64,000 nucleotides of DNA from Clostridioides difficile (GTDB lineage Bacteria; Bacillota; Clostridia; Peptostreptococcales; Peptostreptococcaceae): the NCBI RefSeq assembly GCF_001299635.1, contig NZ_JRHN01000025.1, positions 28,207-92,206 on the forward strand, read 5' to 3'. The position numbers and the translations under genes are program-made. Positions within the stretch are counted from its first letter, which is position 1; each line of letters begins with the position of its first letter. Of the stretch, positions 27,741-37,105 are shown in pieces. The notes under the pieces were generated by a model. It had not been told where the DNA came from. It was given only the letters and a program-made list of their open reading frames with translations, and did not search any database.

Positions 27741-27755
27741 TAGTAATCATTACTA
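27741..27755 (+). promoter_or_regulatory. PerR-box-like operator
   Basis: TAGTAAT-C-ATTACTA is a perfect 7-1-7 inverted repeat. The Bacillus PerR box is TTATAAT-N-ATTATAA, so the architecture matches and most positions agree. It sits immediately after the predicted transcription start of an operon that encodes PerR itself, consistent with autorepression relieved by peroxide. Confidence 0.7.
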
Positions 27756-27779
27756 TTATTGAAAAGGGAGGAATTAATT

Positions 27780-28316
27780 ATGAATTTAAAAGGAACTAAA
27801 ACAGAAAAAAATTTAATGGCAGGATTTGCAGGAGAATCAGAAGCAAGAAACAAATATACATACTATGCTTCAAAAGCTAAAAAAGAAGGCTATAATCAAA
27901 TAGCTGCTATATTTGAAGAAACTGCTAACAATGAAAAAGAACATGCTAAGTTATGGTTTAAGCTTTTACATGATGGCATGCCTTCAACAGAAGAAAATTT
28001 AAAAGATGCAGCAGCAGGTGAAAACTATGAGTGGACTGATATGTATGCAAAATTTGCTAAAGAAGCTAAAGAAGAAGGATTTGACAAAATAGCTTATTTA
28101 TTTGAGGCTGTTGGAAAAATAGAGAAAGAGCATGAAGAAAGATACTTAAAGCTTTTAGAAAACTTAAATGAAGGAAAAATATTTAAAAGAGATGAAGAGG
28201 TTGTTTGGCAATGTCAAAACTGTGGTCATGTTTATGTAGGTACTGAAGCACCAGAAAAATGCCCAGTATGTGACCATCCAAAGGCTTACTTCAATATAAA
28301 AGCTGAAAACTATTAA
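27780..28316 (+). CDS. rbr: Rubrerythrin
   Basis: 178 residues from the ATG at 27780 (ribosome site AAGGGAGG; an upstream TTG at 27759 is rejected). An N-terminal ferritin-like di-iron domain (about 1-135) has [12 protein letters not shown] and [16 protein letters not shown] ligand motifs. The C-terminal rubredoxin domain has Cys pairs in CQNCGH and CPVCDH. It reduces hydrogen peroxide to water in the cytoplasm with electrons from rubredoxin-type donors. It is the first gene of the peroxide-stress operon with perR and desulfoferrodoxin. Confidence 0.96.
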   Translation: MNLKGTKTEKNLMAGFAGESEARNKYTYYASKAKKEGYNQIAAIFEETANNEKEHAKLWFKLLHDGMPSTEENLKDAAAGENYEWTDMYAKFAKEAKEEGFDKIAYLFEAVGKIEKEHEERYLKLLENLNEGKIFKRDEEVVWQCQNCGHVYVGTEAPEKCPVCDHPKAYFNIKAENY

Positions 28317-28347
28317 AAATTATTATAATTAAAAAGGAATGTTAACT

Positions 28348-28737
28348 ATGAAATTTTCTAAACAAAGAGAACTGATTTTAAATGAAATATTAAATAATCC
28401 GGTTCACCCTACTGCGGATTACCTATATGAAAATTTAAAAAAAGATAATCCAAATTTAAGCTTAGGAACTGTGTATAGAAATTTAGCCCAGCTGACAGAA
28501 CATGGCTTTATAAGAAAGGTTAGTATTCCAGGAAATCCAGATAGATTTGATGGTAGAATAGATAATCACTATCATATCATATGTGAAGTATGTGGAGAGG
28601 TGTACGATTTAGAATCTGATGTTCTTAATAATTTAAAAGAATCAATAGCAGAGGAAACAGACATAAAAATAACATCTTATAACATAAGTTTTAAAGGGAT
28701 TTGTAATAATTGTGAAAAGTGTAGCCAAGTAGGTTAA
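28348..28737 (+). CDS. perR: Peroxide-responsive repressor PerR (Fur family)
   Basis: 129 residues. I start at the second ATG: the first (28339) directly abuts the AAAAAGGA ribosome site. The winged HTH includes SLGTVYRNLAQL. Regulatory metal ligands include Asp68, His74 and His76 in the RFDGRIDNHYH stretch and Asp87. Structural zinc cysteines are Cys79/Cys82 and Cys119/Cys122. Thr41 is present. The 630-delta-erm laboratory lineage is known to carry a T41A change that inactivates PerR, so this copy looks functional. It should repress its own operon until metal-catalysed oxidation. Confidence 0.93.
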   Translation: MKFSKQRELILNEILNNPVHPTADYLYENLKKDNPNLSLGTVYRNLAQLTEHGFIRKVSIPGNPDRFDGRIDNHYHIICEVCGEVYDLESDVLNNLKESIAEETDIKITSYNISFKGICNNCEKCSQVG

Positions 28738-28774
28738 CTTTCAAATTCTAAAAAATAATTAATGAGGTGAGTTT

Positions 28775-29161
28775 ATGTGTAGTGAACAAAAATTTTTTAT
28801 ATGTGAGACTTGTGGAAATATTGTAGGAATGATACAAAATAGTGGCGTACCTGTTTTCTGTTGTGGAAAGCCTATGAAAGAGCTTGTTCCTAATACAACA
28901 GATGCAGCAGTTGAAAAACATGTACCTGTGATTGAAGTAGAAGGAAATAATGTTACTGTAAAAATAAGTAGTGTTGCTCATCCAATGACTAAAGAACATC
29001 ATATAGCATGGGTATATCTTATGACTGAGCAAGGTGGTCAACGTAAATGTCTAACAGTAGATGGAGAACCTATAGTTAAATTTGCTTTGAATGATGATGA
29101 TAAAGTGATTTCTGCATATGCTTACTGTAATTTACATGGATTATGGAAGGCTGAACTGTAA
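28775..29161 (+). CDS. rbo: Desulfoferrodoxin (superoxide reductase)
   Basis: 128 residues. The N-terminal desulforedoxin domain has CETCG and the CCGKP pair. The C-terminal superoxide reductase domain has the iron ligands: His in EKHVPV, HPMTKEHH, and the YCNLHG Cys/His. It reduces superoxide to hydrogen peroxide, which rubrerythrin then removes. It is the third gene of the PerR operon, with ribosome site GAGGTGA. Confidence 0.96.
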   Translation: MCSEQKFFICETCGNIVGMIQNSGVPVFCCGKPMKELVPNTTDAAVEKHVPVIEVEGNNVTVKISSVAHPMTKEHHIAWVYLMTEQGGQRKCLTVDGEPIVKFALNDDDKVISAYAYCNLHGLWKAEL

Positions 29162-29170
29162 TATTTAAAT

Positions 29171-29247
29171 AAATTGAATTTAAAGGGGAGGCTATAAATG
29201 TATTTTATACAAATGGCCTCCTATAAATTTATATAAATTCAATTTTT
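29171..29247 (+). terminator. Terminator of the rbr-perR-rbo operon
   Basis: Outer arms AAATTGAATTT (29171-29181) and AAATTCAATTT (29235-29245) enclose a GGAGGC/GCCTCC stem, followed by a T run. Confidence 0.75.
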
Positions 29248-29287
29248 AGTTTTATTTAATGTCAATATAACATAAGGAGAAAATAAT

Positions 29288-30730
29288 ATGTCAATTTATA
29301 AATGTAGTGTTTGTGGATATATTTATGATGAATCTAAGAATGATAAAACTTGGGATGAATTGAGTGAAGACTGGGAATGCCCTGTATGTACAAAAGGTCG
29401 TAGTTATTTTGGTAAGATAAGTACTGTTTACTATGAAGAAGATGAAAAGGGAGCAGAAGATATTGCTGAAAATGAGACTGAGGTAACTAGTGAAAAAACA
29501 GGTGATTTAAACTACATAAATACATATTTAAGAAGAGATGATGAAGTTGAGAAACATATGGACATAATCCATGAAATGGCTGTTACAGGGAAGTCTATAA
29601 TAGAACCTATGAGAACTAAACTACCAGTAATTTCTTGGGATGATATTTTAATTATGGGTGCTCAATTAAATCCATTACCTTTAAATGAGCATGATGAAGT
29701 AAATACAACAACAATAATAGGAAAAAAAGCAAAAAAACCTATGATTATAGAAAATCCAGTTTATATTTCCCATATGTCATTTGGAGCTTTGTCTAAAGAA
29801 CTAAAAATAGCTTTAGCAAAGGGAGCAGCTAAAAGTAAGACAGCTATGTGTAGTGGAGAAGGTGGTATATTGCCAGAAGAAAAAGAAGCTTCATACAAGT
29901 ATATCTTTGAATATGTACCAAATAAGTACAGTGTCACTGAAGAAAATCTTAAAAATTCTGATGCTATAGAGATAAAAATTGGTCAAGGAACAAAACCTGG
30001 TATGGGAGGTCATCTTCCTGGCGAAAAGGTTACTGAAGAAATAGCAAAGGTGAGAAATAAGCCTGTAGGTCAAGATGTAATAAGTCCATCTTGTTTTGAG
30101 GAAATACAGTCTAAAGAAGACTTAAAGAAACTTGTAGATGAGCTTAGAGAAGTTTCAGAAGGGCGTCCAATTGGTGTTAAAATTTCAGCAGGACATATTG
30201 AAAAGGACATGGAATTTATAGCTTATGCGAAACCTGACTTTGTAACTATTGATGGTCGTGGTGGAGCTACTGGCGCAAGTCCAAAATTGCTTAAAGATGC
30301 AACTTCAATTCCAACAATATTTGCTCTTCATCGTGCTAGAAAATATATAGATACACATGAATTAGATATAGATTTAGTTATAACAGGTGGACTTCGTGTA
30401 TCTACTGATTTTGTTAAGGCATTAGCTATGGGTGCTGATGCAATTGCTATTGCAAGTTCTGCTCTTATGGCAGCTGCATGTCAACAGTATCGTATATGTG
30501 GTTCTGGTAAGTGTCCTGTAGGAGTAGCTACTCAAGATGAAGAATTAAGAAAAAGATTACATATAGAAAATAGTGCTAATAGAGTGGCAAACTTCTTAAA
30601 TGTAAGTTTAGAAGAACTTAAGACTTTTGCTAGGGTTTCTGGGCATAAGGATATACATGATTTAAGTGTTGATGATTTGTATACAGTTAACTCTGAAATA
30701 TCAAATTATACAAATATACAACATGTATAG
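29288..30730 (+). CDS. Rubredoxin-glutamate synthase (GltB2-like) fusion
   Basis: 480 residues. A short rubredoxin domain has iron ligands Cys6, Cys9, Cys31 and Cys34. An acidic spacer leads to a glutamate synthase FMN/TIM-barrel domain (about 105-455) with ISHMSFGALS, GEGGI and the Fe-S cysteines in CQQYRICGSGKCPVG. There is no glutaminase domain. Such proteins may use rubredoxin electrons for glutamate synthesis or another flavin reaction. It directly follows the superoxide/peroxide operon, and the family often accompanies oxidative-stress genes in anaerobes. The true substrate is uncertain. Confidence 0.88.
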   Translation: MSIYKCSVCGYIYDESKNDKTWDELSEDWECPVCTKGRSYFGKISTVYYEEDEKGAEDIAENETEVTSEKTGDLNYINTYLRRDDEVEKHMDIIHEMAVTGKSIIEPMRTKLPVISWDDILIMGAQLNPLPLNEHDEVNTTTIIGKKAKKPMIIENPVYISHMSFGALSKELKIALAKGAAKSKTAMCSGEGGILPEEKEASYKYIFEYVPNKYSVTEENLKNSDAIEIKIGQGTKPGMGGHLPGEKVTEEIAKVRNKPVGQDVISPSCFEEIQSKEDLKKLVDELREVSEGRPIGVKISAGHIEKDMEFIAYAKPDFVTIDGRGGATGASPKLLKDATSIPTIFALHRARKYIDTHELDIDLVITGGLRVSTDFVKALAMGADAIAIASSALMAAACQQYRICGSGKCPVGVATQDEELRKRLHIENSANRVANFLNVSLEELKTFARVSGHKDIHDLSVDDLYTVNSEISNYTNIQHV

Positions 30731-30796
30731 GTTTTAAGTTTAGAACTATTAATAGATATATATATTTATAAAAATAAGAGTGAATATAGTTTATGT

Positions 30797-30832
30797 AAGG
30801 AGAATTTTACTTTGTAAAGTTCTCTTTATTAT
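30797..30832 (+). terminator. Terminator after the rubredoxin-glutamate synthase gene
   Basis: AAGGAGAATTTTAC pairs with GTAAAGTTCTCTTT (one mismatch), followed by TTATTATT. Confidence 0.7.
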
Positions 30833-30915
30833 TGTGAAAATTAAAAATATTAAATTGTAAAATATTCTGTGATATCGTACTATTAAACTAAATAATATTT
30901 TAAGGAGTGATTATC

Positions 30916-31731
30916 ATGGAAAGGTTAAAGATACAAGTTCTTGTTGATAATAATACATACATTGATAGATATTTTGTTGGAGAACCAGCAGTAAGCTATT
31001 ATATTGAAATTGATGGTAATAAAGTTTTATTTGATTCAGGATATTCAGATGTATTTATATCAAATGCTGAAAAGCTAGATATAGATTTAGGCGACTTAAC
31101 TCATGTTGTTTTTTCTCATGGGCATAATGACCATACAAGAGGTATTAAGTTTCTGAAAGATAAGTATGATTTATCTAAAGTTGAGCTTGTCGCACATCCC
31201 AATTGTTTTATACCTAAAAAAGAAGGCAATGAGAATATAGGTGCTCCATTTTCTGTTGATGAAATTAAACAAATTTTTATATATAATCCTCAAGAAAAAC
31301 CTTTTAATATAAGTGAGAATTGCATATTTTTAGGTGAAATACCTACTGTACATAATTTTGAAAAAAGAGCTAAAATGGGCAAATATAAAGTAGGAGATTT
31401 GTGGGAAGATGATTGTGTTTTAGATGATTCTGCTATAGTCTGTAAAACTGATAAAGGTCTTTTTATTATTACAGGATGTTCTCATAGTGGAATTTGTAAT
31501 ATAGTAGAGTATGCTAAAAAGGTATGCAGAGATGACAGAATCATTGGTATATTAGGAGGTTTTCATCTTTTTGAATTGGATGATAGGTTAGATAGTACAA
31601 TTCAATATTTAGAGAAAGAAGGAATAAAAATGTTGTACCCTTGTCATTGTGTTTCTTTTAAAGTAAAAGCTAAGATGAATGAAACTTTAAGTGTGAATGA
31701 AGTGGGAGTAGGGTTGACTTTAAACATATAA
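30916..31731 (+). CDS. MBL-fold metallohydrolase (COG1237-like)
   Basis: 271 residues from the ATG at 30916, eight bases after AAGGAG. The metal motif is SHGHNDHTRG, with downstream ligand regions GCSHSGICN and LYPCHC. The layout resembles the COG1237 group that includes dihydropterin-phosphate synthase-like proteins of anaerobes. There is no flavodoxin or rubredoxin domain, so it is not a flavodiiron protein despite the oxidative-stress surroundings. The substrate is unknown. Confidence 0.85.
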   Translation: MERLKIQVLVDNNTYIDRYFVGEPAVSYYIEIDGNKVLFDSGYSDVFISNAEKLDIDLGDLTHVVFSHGHNDHTRGIKFLKDKYDLSKVELVAHPNCFIPKKEGNENIGAPFSVDEIKQIFIYNPQEKPFNISENCIFLGEIPTVHNFEKRAKMGKYKVGDLWEDDCVLDDSAIVCKTDKGLFIITGCSHSGICNIVEYAKKVCRDDRIIGILGGFHLFELDDRLDSTIQYLEKEGIKMLYPCHCVSFKVKAKMNETLSVNEVGVGLTLNI

Positions 31732-31746
31732 AATTTAAGTTGCTAT

Positions 31747-31812
31747 TTAAAAGGAGTTGAACTTAAAATTTGATTAGAAAAAATCATTTTTAAGATAGCT
31801 CCTTTTATTATA
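31747..31812 (+). terminator. Terminator after the MBL gene
   Basis: AAAAGGAG (31749-31756) pairs with CTCCTTTT (31799-31806), with an extended inner stem CTTAAAA/TTTTAAG, then TTATTAT. Confidence 0.8.
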
Positions 31813-32339
31813 TTTATTTTTAAAAAAATTAATATAGTATTATATGAAATATTGTAAAAAAATTATTTTTAATGAGATTATATTTTCATTAATAAACAAT
31901 TTTATCATGTATTAATAATGAGAAAATAAGTAGTAAATAAAGTGAATTTATTTACATCTATGAATTATTTTAGAAATTATATTGATTATTCTTATTGAAT
32001 CCAATAGTTTCAATAAAGATGATATTATATCAAACTTAATATAATATAATAATTATTATATTATTATTAAATAATAATTATGTAATAATAAAAAATGATT
32101 TGTATAAAATTTAACATCAAAAAAGACATTTCATAAGAATAAAAAACAAAAAGATTTAAATATAAGTTAAAAAACAAAATAAATATATCAAAAATATTTA
32201 ATATAAGGTGAAAGATAAACTATAAATGCTAATTTATTGGAAAAATCAGGTTGAATTTAAGAAACAAAAATGTTATTGTTTTATCAAGAAAGTGTTAAAA
32301 AATAAACTTTCGTTATAATTTTTAGGGGAGGATGGTTTC
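31813..32339. other. Long AT-rich intergenic region before the YkvI-like permease
   Basis: No gene recognised. The stretch 32030-32100 is low-complexity A/T with short self-complementary runs (for example TTATTATTAAATAATAA). A TATAAT at 32314-32319 lies only about 20 bases before the start codon and has no good -35. I see no known riboswitch motif. The length suggests a long leader or an unrecognised regulatory region. Confidence 0.45.
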
Positions 32340-33530
32340 ATGCAAAAAAATGTAAAAAAAGCAAAAGCAACAGGCTCTATTTTAGCTATTTTTGGAGTTG
32401 CAAGTGTTCTTTTTAGCTCTCATGCTGGAGGAGGATTTGCTACAGGGAATCAAGAAACTCAGTATTATGTGCAGTATGGATGGACAGCACCACTCATGGC
32501 AGTTTTAGCAATGATTATACTTACTGCTACTATGAGAGAAGTTATTATAATGTATAATAATAATAATTGTAGGAATTATAAGGATTTATTTTGTGAACTT
32601 TGGAGTCCATATCCAAAACTTGAAATAATATGGGAAATATATTACTATCTAATGGTTTTAATAGCCGTAAGTGCTGTAATAGCAGGTGCAGCAGCAGTAT
32701 TCCAAAGTATAGGTATGAATTATTTTGTATCTGTATTTATTATAGGAATCGTACTTCTTGCCTTTACTATATTTGGAGCTATGCTTGTATCTAAAGCAGC
32801 TACAGCAATGACAATAGCTATACTAATATGTACACTTACTATTTTTATTGTAGGAATAAAAGCTAAGGTACCAGAAATAACAGGAATATTATCAAATAGA
32901 ACTAGTTTCACACCAGGATATATCAAGCCAATACTCAATACCTTTATTTATGCAGGTTTTCAGTCAGTTGTTATACCTACACTTGCAGGATGTTCAAGAC
33001 CACTTCTTAAAAACTCAAAAGAAGCGACTAAAGCAATGGTAGTTTCATTTATTATGAATGCAGTTGCGTTAGGGCTTGCTGTAACTATGTTAATGGGATG
33101 GTATAAAGAATTTACTGCTGCTGGTCAAACAACACTTCCTACTCTTTATGTTGCAAGTCAATCTGGAAATAATACTATATATATAATTTATAATGTTGCA
33201 TTATTCCTTTGCTTAATGTCTACAGGAGTAACTACCATATTTGGTCTTGTAAATAGATTTGAAGACCATAAAGCACTTTCTTTCCTTTCTTCAAAAATGA
33301 AAAGAAGGGTATTTACAGCCTGTGCAATAATGATAGTGTCAATGCTTATATCTCTTACAGGATTAAGTAATATAGTTAAATACGGATATGGATATTGTGG
33401 TTATTTGGGTCTATTCACTATAGTAATTCCTTTCCTTACATTAGGTCATTATAAGAATAAGAAATTTGCAAAGGAACATCCAGAAGCTAAATGGCCAGCC
33501 GAATTAAACGAAAATATTGAAAATTTATAA
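32340..33530 (+). CDS. YkvI-like integral membrane transporter
   Basis: 396 residues with about ten to eleven membrane helices. The N-terminus (FGVASVLFSSHAGGGFATGNQ) has the glycine-rich unwound first-helix pattern of LeuT-fold amino-acid carriers and matches the YkvI (COG3949) group. It probably imports an amino acid or related compound with Na+ or H+. Ribosome site GGGGAGG. It stands alone after a long AT-rich gap. The substrate cannot be predicted. Confidence 0.8.
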   Translation: MQKNVKKAKATGSILAIFGVASVLFSSHAGGGFATGNQETQYYVQYGWTAPLMAVLAMIILTATMREVIIMYNNNNCRNYKDLFCELWSPYPKLEIIWEIYYYLMVLIAVSAVIAGAAAVFQSIGMNYFVSVFIIGIVLLAFTIFGAMLVSKAATAMTIAILICTLTIFIVGIKAKVPEITGILSNRTSFTPGYIKPILNTFIYAGFQSVVIPTLAGCSRPLLKNSKEATKAMVVSFIMNAVALGLAVTMLMGWYKEFTAAGQTTLPTLYVASQSGNNTIYIIYNVALFLCLMSTGVTTIFGLVNRFEDHKALSFLSSKMKRRVFTACAIMIVSMLISLTGLSNIVKYGYGYCGYLGLFTIVIPFLTLGHYKNKKFAKEHPEAKWPAELNENIENL

Positions 33531-33703
33531 GGTGAGTAGTACTTTAAATAAAAGAGATAGTTTAATTAATAAGTCGAAAATATAGTCAAAAAAATAGAGT
33601 ATATTACTATTTAAATATGATAAAATAGGGTTGAAAAATAAATTGATAAATTAAAATTTGGAAAATATAATGAACATAATATATTTATTAGGAGAATTAA
33701 GTT

Positions 33704-34093
33704 ATGGAAAATATTGAAGAATTGCTCCCTAAAGATAAATTTGATAATAGTAATATCGAAAAATTAAAATTATTATCTGATGAAGACATAAGGCCGATTT
33801 GTTATAGATTATTGGAATGGATGCAAGATTATAACTGGCCTGTTGCAAAAAAAATTTTACCTGTTTTGGCTCTACATCAAGAGTTAATTACTCCATTAAT
33901 AATGAATGTTCTTTCAGAAGACGATGATGACTGGAAATATTGGATAATTTCATGTCTTTTGCCACTGTTTGTAGATAAAAATCTTGAACCTATAATTCCA
34001 CTTGTTAAGAGAATCGCTGAGAAGCCAACTAAATGGGAATGTGAAGCAGAGGTAGATGAAATATCAAAAGTATTCTTAAAAAGAATATTATAA
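33704..34093 (+). CDS. DUF5071 family protein
   Basis: 129 residues, mostly helical. The core LLEWMQDYNWPVAKKILPVL and the DDDWKYWIISCLLP segment match the DUF5071 family, whose fold resembles a short HEAT-type bundle. The function is unknown. It is a single gene with a ribosome site (AGGAG) and a terminator at 34183-34217. Confidence 0.7.
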   Translation: MENIEELLPKDKFDNSNIEKLKLLSDEDIRPICYRLLEWMQDYNWPVAKKILPVLALHQELITPLIMNVLSEDDDDWKYWIISCLLPLFVDKNLEPIIPLVKRIAEKPTKWECEAEVDEISKVFLKRIL

Positions 34094-34182
34094 ATAATAG
34101 TTGAGTATATTTATTGAGATTATTTGTAAAATTTAATATTAAACAACTTGGAAACAGGTAATATAAAATTAATAATAGATAG

Positions 34183-34217
34183 AAAAAGCTGTAATCATAA
34201 AGGTTACAGCTTTTTTA
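34183..34217 (+). terminator. Terminator after the DUF5071 gene
   Basis: AAAAAGCTGTAA pairs with TTACAGCTTTTTT. It may also act on the convergent helicase gene. Confidence 0.85.
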
Positions 34218-34315
34218 TACAATATAAAATAGTATTATAATAAAGAAAAAGTTGATACCTACTTTCTGTATATTATAGTGTTTATATACTATTGGCATTT
34301 TAAGTAGTCTATATA

Positions 34316-35425
34316 TTACAATTCTATAATTCTTCTACTAATTTTAGATTCTATAGCTGTTTCTATTTCACTTAGCATTCGTTCATTTTTAGGGTCAATA
34401 AAAGCACATGTATAGCCTTCTTCGCCAGCTCTACCAGTTCTACCAATACGATGGATATAGTCCTCTGATGTTTCTGGCAAATCGTAATTATATATATGAC
34501 TAACTCCAGATATATCAAGACCACGAGAGGCAACATCTGTAGCTATTAAGTATTGTATATCTAAATTTCTAAATGATTTCATTATTCTTTCACGTTTTGA
34601 TTGAGCAATATCACTGTGCAGTTTTTGACAATTGTATCCTCTTATAGCAAGTGCTTCTTCAAGATTGTCAACTCTTCTTTTAGTTCTACAAAATATTATT
34701 GCCATAAAAGGATTATCTTCATCTAAAACTTTACATAAAGCATCCAGTTTTTTTCTATCTGTAGTTTCTACTACTTCTTGTTTTATATTATTAAGAGTAA
34801 TTTCTTCTTTTTGAATAGAAACTATAACTGGATTCTTTGTATATCTATAAGCTAATTTTTTTACTTGAGAATTCATAGTTGCAGAAAAGCATAATGTTTG
34901 CTTTTTGTTTGAAGTTTCTTTTAAAATAGCTTCAACTTCATTTTTAAATCCCATAAGCAACATTTGGTCTGCTTCATCTAAAACAAAAGTTTTTAACTTA
35001 CTAAGGTCAATCGTTTTTCTATTTAGATGGTCTAAAAGTCTACCTGGTGTAGCTATAATCATATGGATATTTCCTTTTAGTTTCTTTATTTGAGAACCAA
35101 TATCCTTTCCTCCGTAAGCTGCTAGAATATTTACGTCTTTAGATTCTTTAAGTTTTATAGCTTCTTCTGTTATTTGAATAGCTAGTTCTCTTGTTGGAGA
35201 GAGTATAAGTACTTGTATATCATCTATATCTAATGATATATTTTCAAATATTGGAAGCAAAAAAGCAAGTGTTTTTCCTGTACCAGTTTGAGCCTCTGCT
35301 ATAACATCTTTTCCTTCTTTTATCAATTGAATACTTTCTTTTTGTATAGGTGTAGGTGCTGTTATTCCTGATTTTCCTAGAATATTTATTGTATTTTCAC
35401 TAATCCCTAAGCTTTTGAAATCCAT
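34316..35425 (-). CDS. DEAD-box RNA helicase
   Basis: 369 residues from the ATG at 35425; the upstream ATG at 35443 has no ribosome site. Helicase motifs in order: Q motif (APTPIQKES), AQTGTGKT, PTRELA, TPGRLLDH, DEAD (VLDEADQML), SAT, ATDVASRGLDI, HRIGRTGRAG. The C-terminus is short, with no RNA-binding tail as in CshA or DbpA. It remodels RNA or ribosomes in the cytoplasm. It is a single gene. Confidence 0.93.
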   Translation of the reverse strand: MDFKSLGISENTINILGKSGITAPTPIQKESIQLIKEGKDVIAEAQTGTGKTLAFLLPIFENISLDIDDIQVLILSPTRELAIQITEEAIKLKESKDVNILAAYGGKDIGSQIKKLKGNIHMIIATPGRLLDHLNRKTIDLSKLKTFVLDEADQMLLMGFKNEVEAILKETSNKKQTLCFSATMNSQVKKLAYRYTKNPVIVSIQKEEITLNNIKQEVVETTDRKKLDALCKVLDEDNPFMAIIFCRTKRRVDNLEEALAIRGYNCQKLHSDIAQSKRERIMKSFRNLDIQYLIATDVASRGLDISGVSHIYNYDLPETSEDYIHRIGRTGRAGEEGYTCAFIDPKNERMLSEIETAIESKISRRIIEL

Positions 35426-35443
35426 TATTATCTTACCTTTCAT

Positions 35444-35887
35444 GAAAAATTTTCTTTTTTATTAATCAATTAATAATATCATATTTGTAAGTATTTTTAG
35501 TAATTTTTTTGATTATTATTTATATAGTTTAGAAATACATGAAGATACTTTAAAATGGAATGTATCTTAAATTAAATTTTAGTAGGAATTTTATAGGTTT
35601 ATTTTTAAAGGTTTTTTGAAAATAAACCTATTTAAAAATTAAATTAAAATGCAAGAAAAACATAATAACTTTCATTTTTAAGAAGTTTTCACAAAAAAGA
35701 AAAAATATAGTGCAATAAATGATATAAAGTAATATAATAGATTACAAGATATGAAAAGGCAAAAAAATAAATTGCAAATGAAATTAAAATGAATAAAAAA
35801 TAAAAAAATAATCATAAGTTAGAGGTATCAATGAAAAATAAAAGCGAATGTTTTTAAAATTAAAAGTATACTAAGGGGGGCATTAAT
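35444..35887. other. 444-base divergent intergenic region
   Basis: It separates the helicase from the citrate synthase operon. It holds an AT-rich hairpin at 35593-35631 (ATAGGTTTATTTT and its complement) with no following T run. The segment 35690-35860 is very A-rich. No consensus promoter stands out; the operon's ribosome site is GGGGGG at about 35875. Confidence 0.5.
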
Positions 35888-37081
35888 ATGTGCATTATAT
35901 CAAAAGATAGAGCAAAGGAAATAAAAATAGTAGATACTACTTTAAGAGACGGAGAGCAAACAGCTGGGGTTGTTTTTGCAAATAGAGAAAAAATAATGAT
36001 TGCTGAAATGTTAAGTGACCTAGGTGTTGACCAAATCGAAGTTGGTATACCTACTATGGGTGGAGATGAAAAAAATGTAATAAAGCACATATGTAGTAGA
36101 AACTTAAAATCAGATATAATGGCTTGGAATAGAGCAGTAATAAAAGATGTTGAAGAATCTATTTCTTGTGGCGTTGATGCAGTAGCTATATCAATATCAG
36201 TATCTGACATTCATATAGAAAATAAATTGAGAACTTCTAGAGGTTGGGTTTTAGAAAATATGGCTAAAACAGTTGAATTTGCAAAGCAAAATGGATTATA
36301 TGTTTCAGTAAATGGAGAAGATGCTTCAAGAGCAGATATAGACTTCTTAACTGAATTTATAAAAGTTGGAAAACAAGCAGGAGCAGATAGATTTAGATAC
36401 TGTGATACAGTAGGAGTTATGAATCCTTTTTCTATAAAGAATACAATAGAAACTCTTTATGAAAGAACTAATTTTGACATAGAAATGCATACACATAATG
36501 ACTTTGGAATGGCAACTGCAAATGCACTTGCAGGAATAGCAGCAGGAGCAAATTATGTTGGAGTTACAGTAAATGGCTTAGGTGAAAGAGCAGGAAATGC
36601 AGCATTAGAAGAAGTTTTAATGGCACTTAAGTGTATTTATAAATGTGATTTAAATAACATAGATACTAGAAAATTTAGAGGAATATGTGAGTATGTGTCA
36701 CAGGCATCAGGAAGAATTCTTCCTACATGGAAACCAGTAGTTGGAGATAACATGTTTATACATGAATCTGGTATACATGCAGATGGAGCATTAAAAGACC
36801 CACATAACTATGAGCCATTTGACCCAAGTGAAGTAAATCTTGAAAGAAAAATAGTAATAGGTAAACATTCAGGAAGAGCTGCAGTTGTAAATAAGTTGAG
36901 TGAATACGAAATGTATATTTCTCCAGAAAACGCTACCAAACTATTAAATGCTATAAGAGCTACATCAATAAGATTAAAAAGAAGTTTAATGGACAAAGAA
37001 ATTCTTCAATTATATTGTGATATACTAGCACATGAGAAGGAAACAACAGAAGAAGAAGCAGTTAGAGGTTCATACATTTAA
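35888..37081 (+). CDS. Probable Re-citrate synthase (isopropylmalate/homocitrate synthase family)
   Basis: 397 residues. DRE-TIM metallolyase fold: DTTLRDGEQTAG near the N-terminus, MHTHNDFGMATANALAG for the divalent metal, and GLGERAGNAALEE. The family condenses acetyl-CoA with 2-oxo acids. It leads an operon with aconitase and isocitrate dehydrogenase, and C. difficile lacks an obvious Si-type citrate synthase, so citrate formation from oxaloacetate (Re face, as in Clostridium kluyveri) is the best reading. Homocitrate or isopropylmalate synthesis cannot be excluded by motif alone. The leucine-type regulatory domain is absent. Confidence 0.8.
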   Translation: MCIISKDRAKEIKIVDTTLRDGEQTAGVVFANREKIMIAEMLSDLGVDQIEVGIPTMGGDEKNVIKHICSRNLKSDIMAWNRAVIKDVEESISCGVDAVAISISVSDIHIENKLRTSRGWVLENMAKTVEFAKQNGLYVSVNGEDASRADIDFLTEFIKVGKQAGADRFRYCDTVGVMNPFSIKNTIETLYERTNFDIEMHTHNDFGMATANALAGIAAGANYVGVTVNGLGERAGNAALEEVLMALKCIYKCDLNNIDTRKFRGICEYVSQASGRILPTWKPVVGDNMFIHESGIHADGALKDPHNYEPFDPSEVNLERKIVIGKHSGRAAVVNKLSEYEMYISPENATKLLNAIRATSIRLKRSLMDKEILQLYCDILAHEKETTEEEAVRGSYI

Positions 37082-37105
37082 GATATAATTGTTTAGGAGG
37101 AAAAT

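Noticed and set aside
30916..31731. MBL protein as a flavodiiron oxygen reductase
   Set aside because: The protein ends after the MBL domain; there is no flavodoxin domain.
32030..32100. A/T-rich stretch as a replication origin or CRISPR-like repeat
   Set aside because: No DnaA boxes, no regular repeats, and no linked cas or replication genes; it is simple-sequence DNA.
35888..37081. Gene as leucine-pathway isopropylmalate synthase
   Set aside because: It lacks the C-terminal leucine-binding domain and lies with aconitase and isocitrate dehydrogenase rather than leuBCD.
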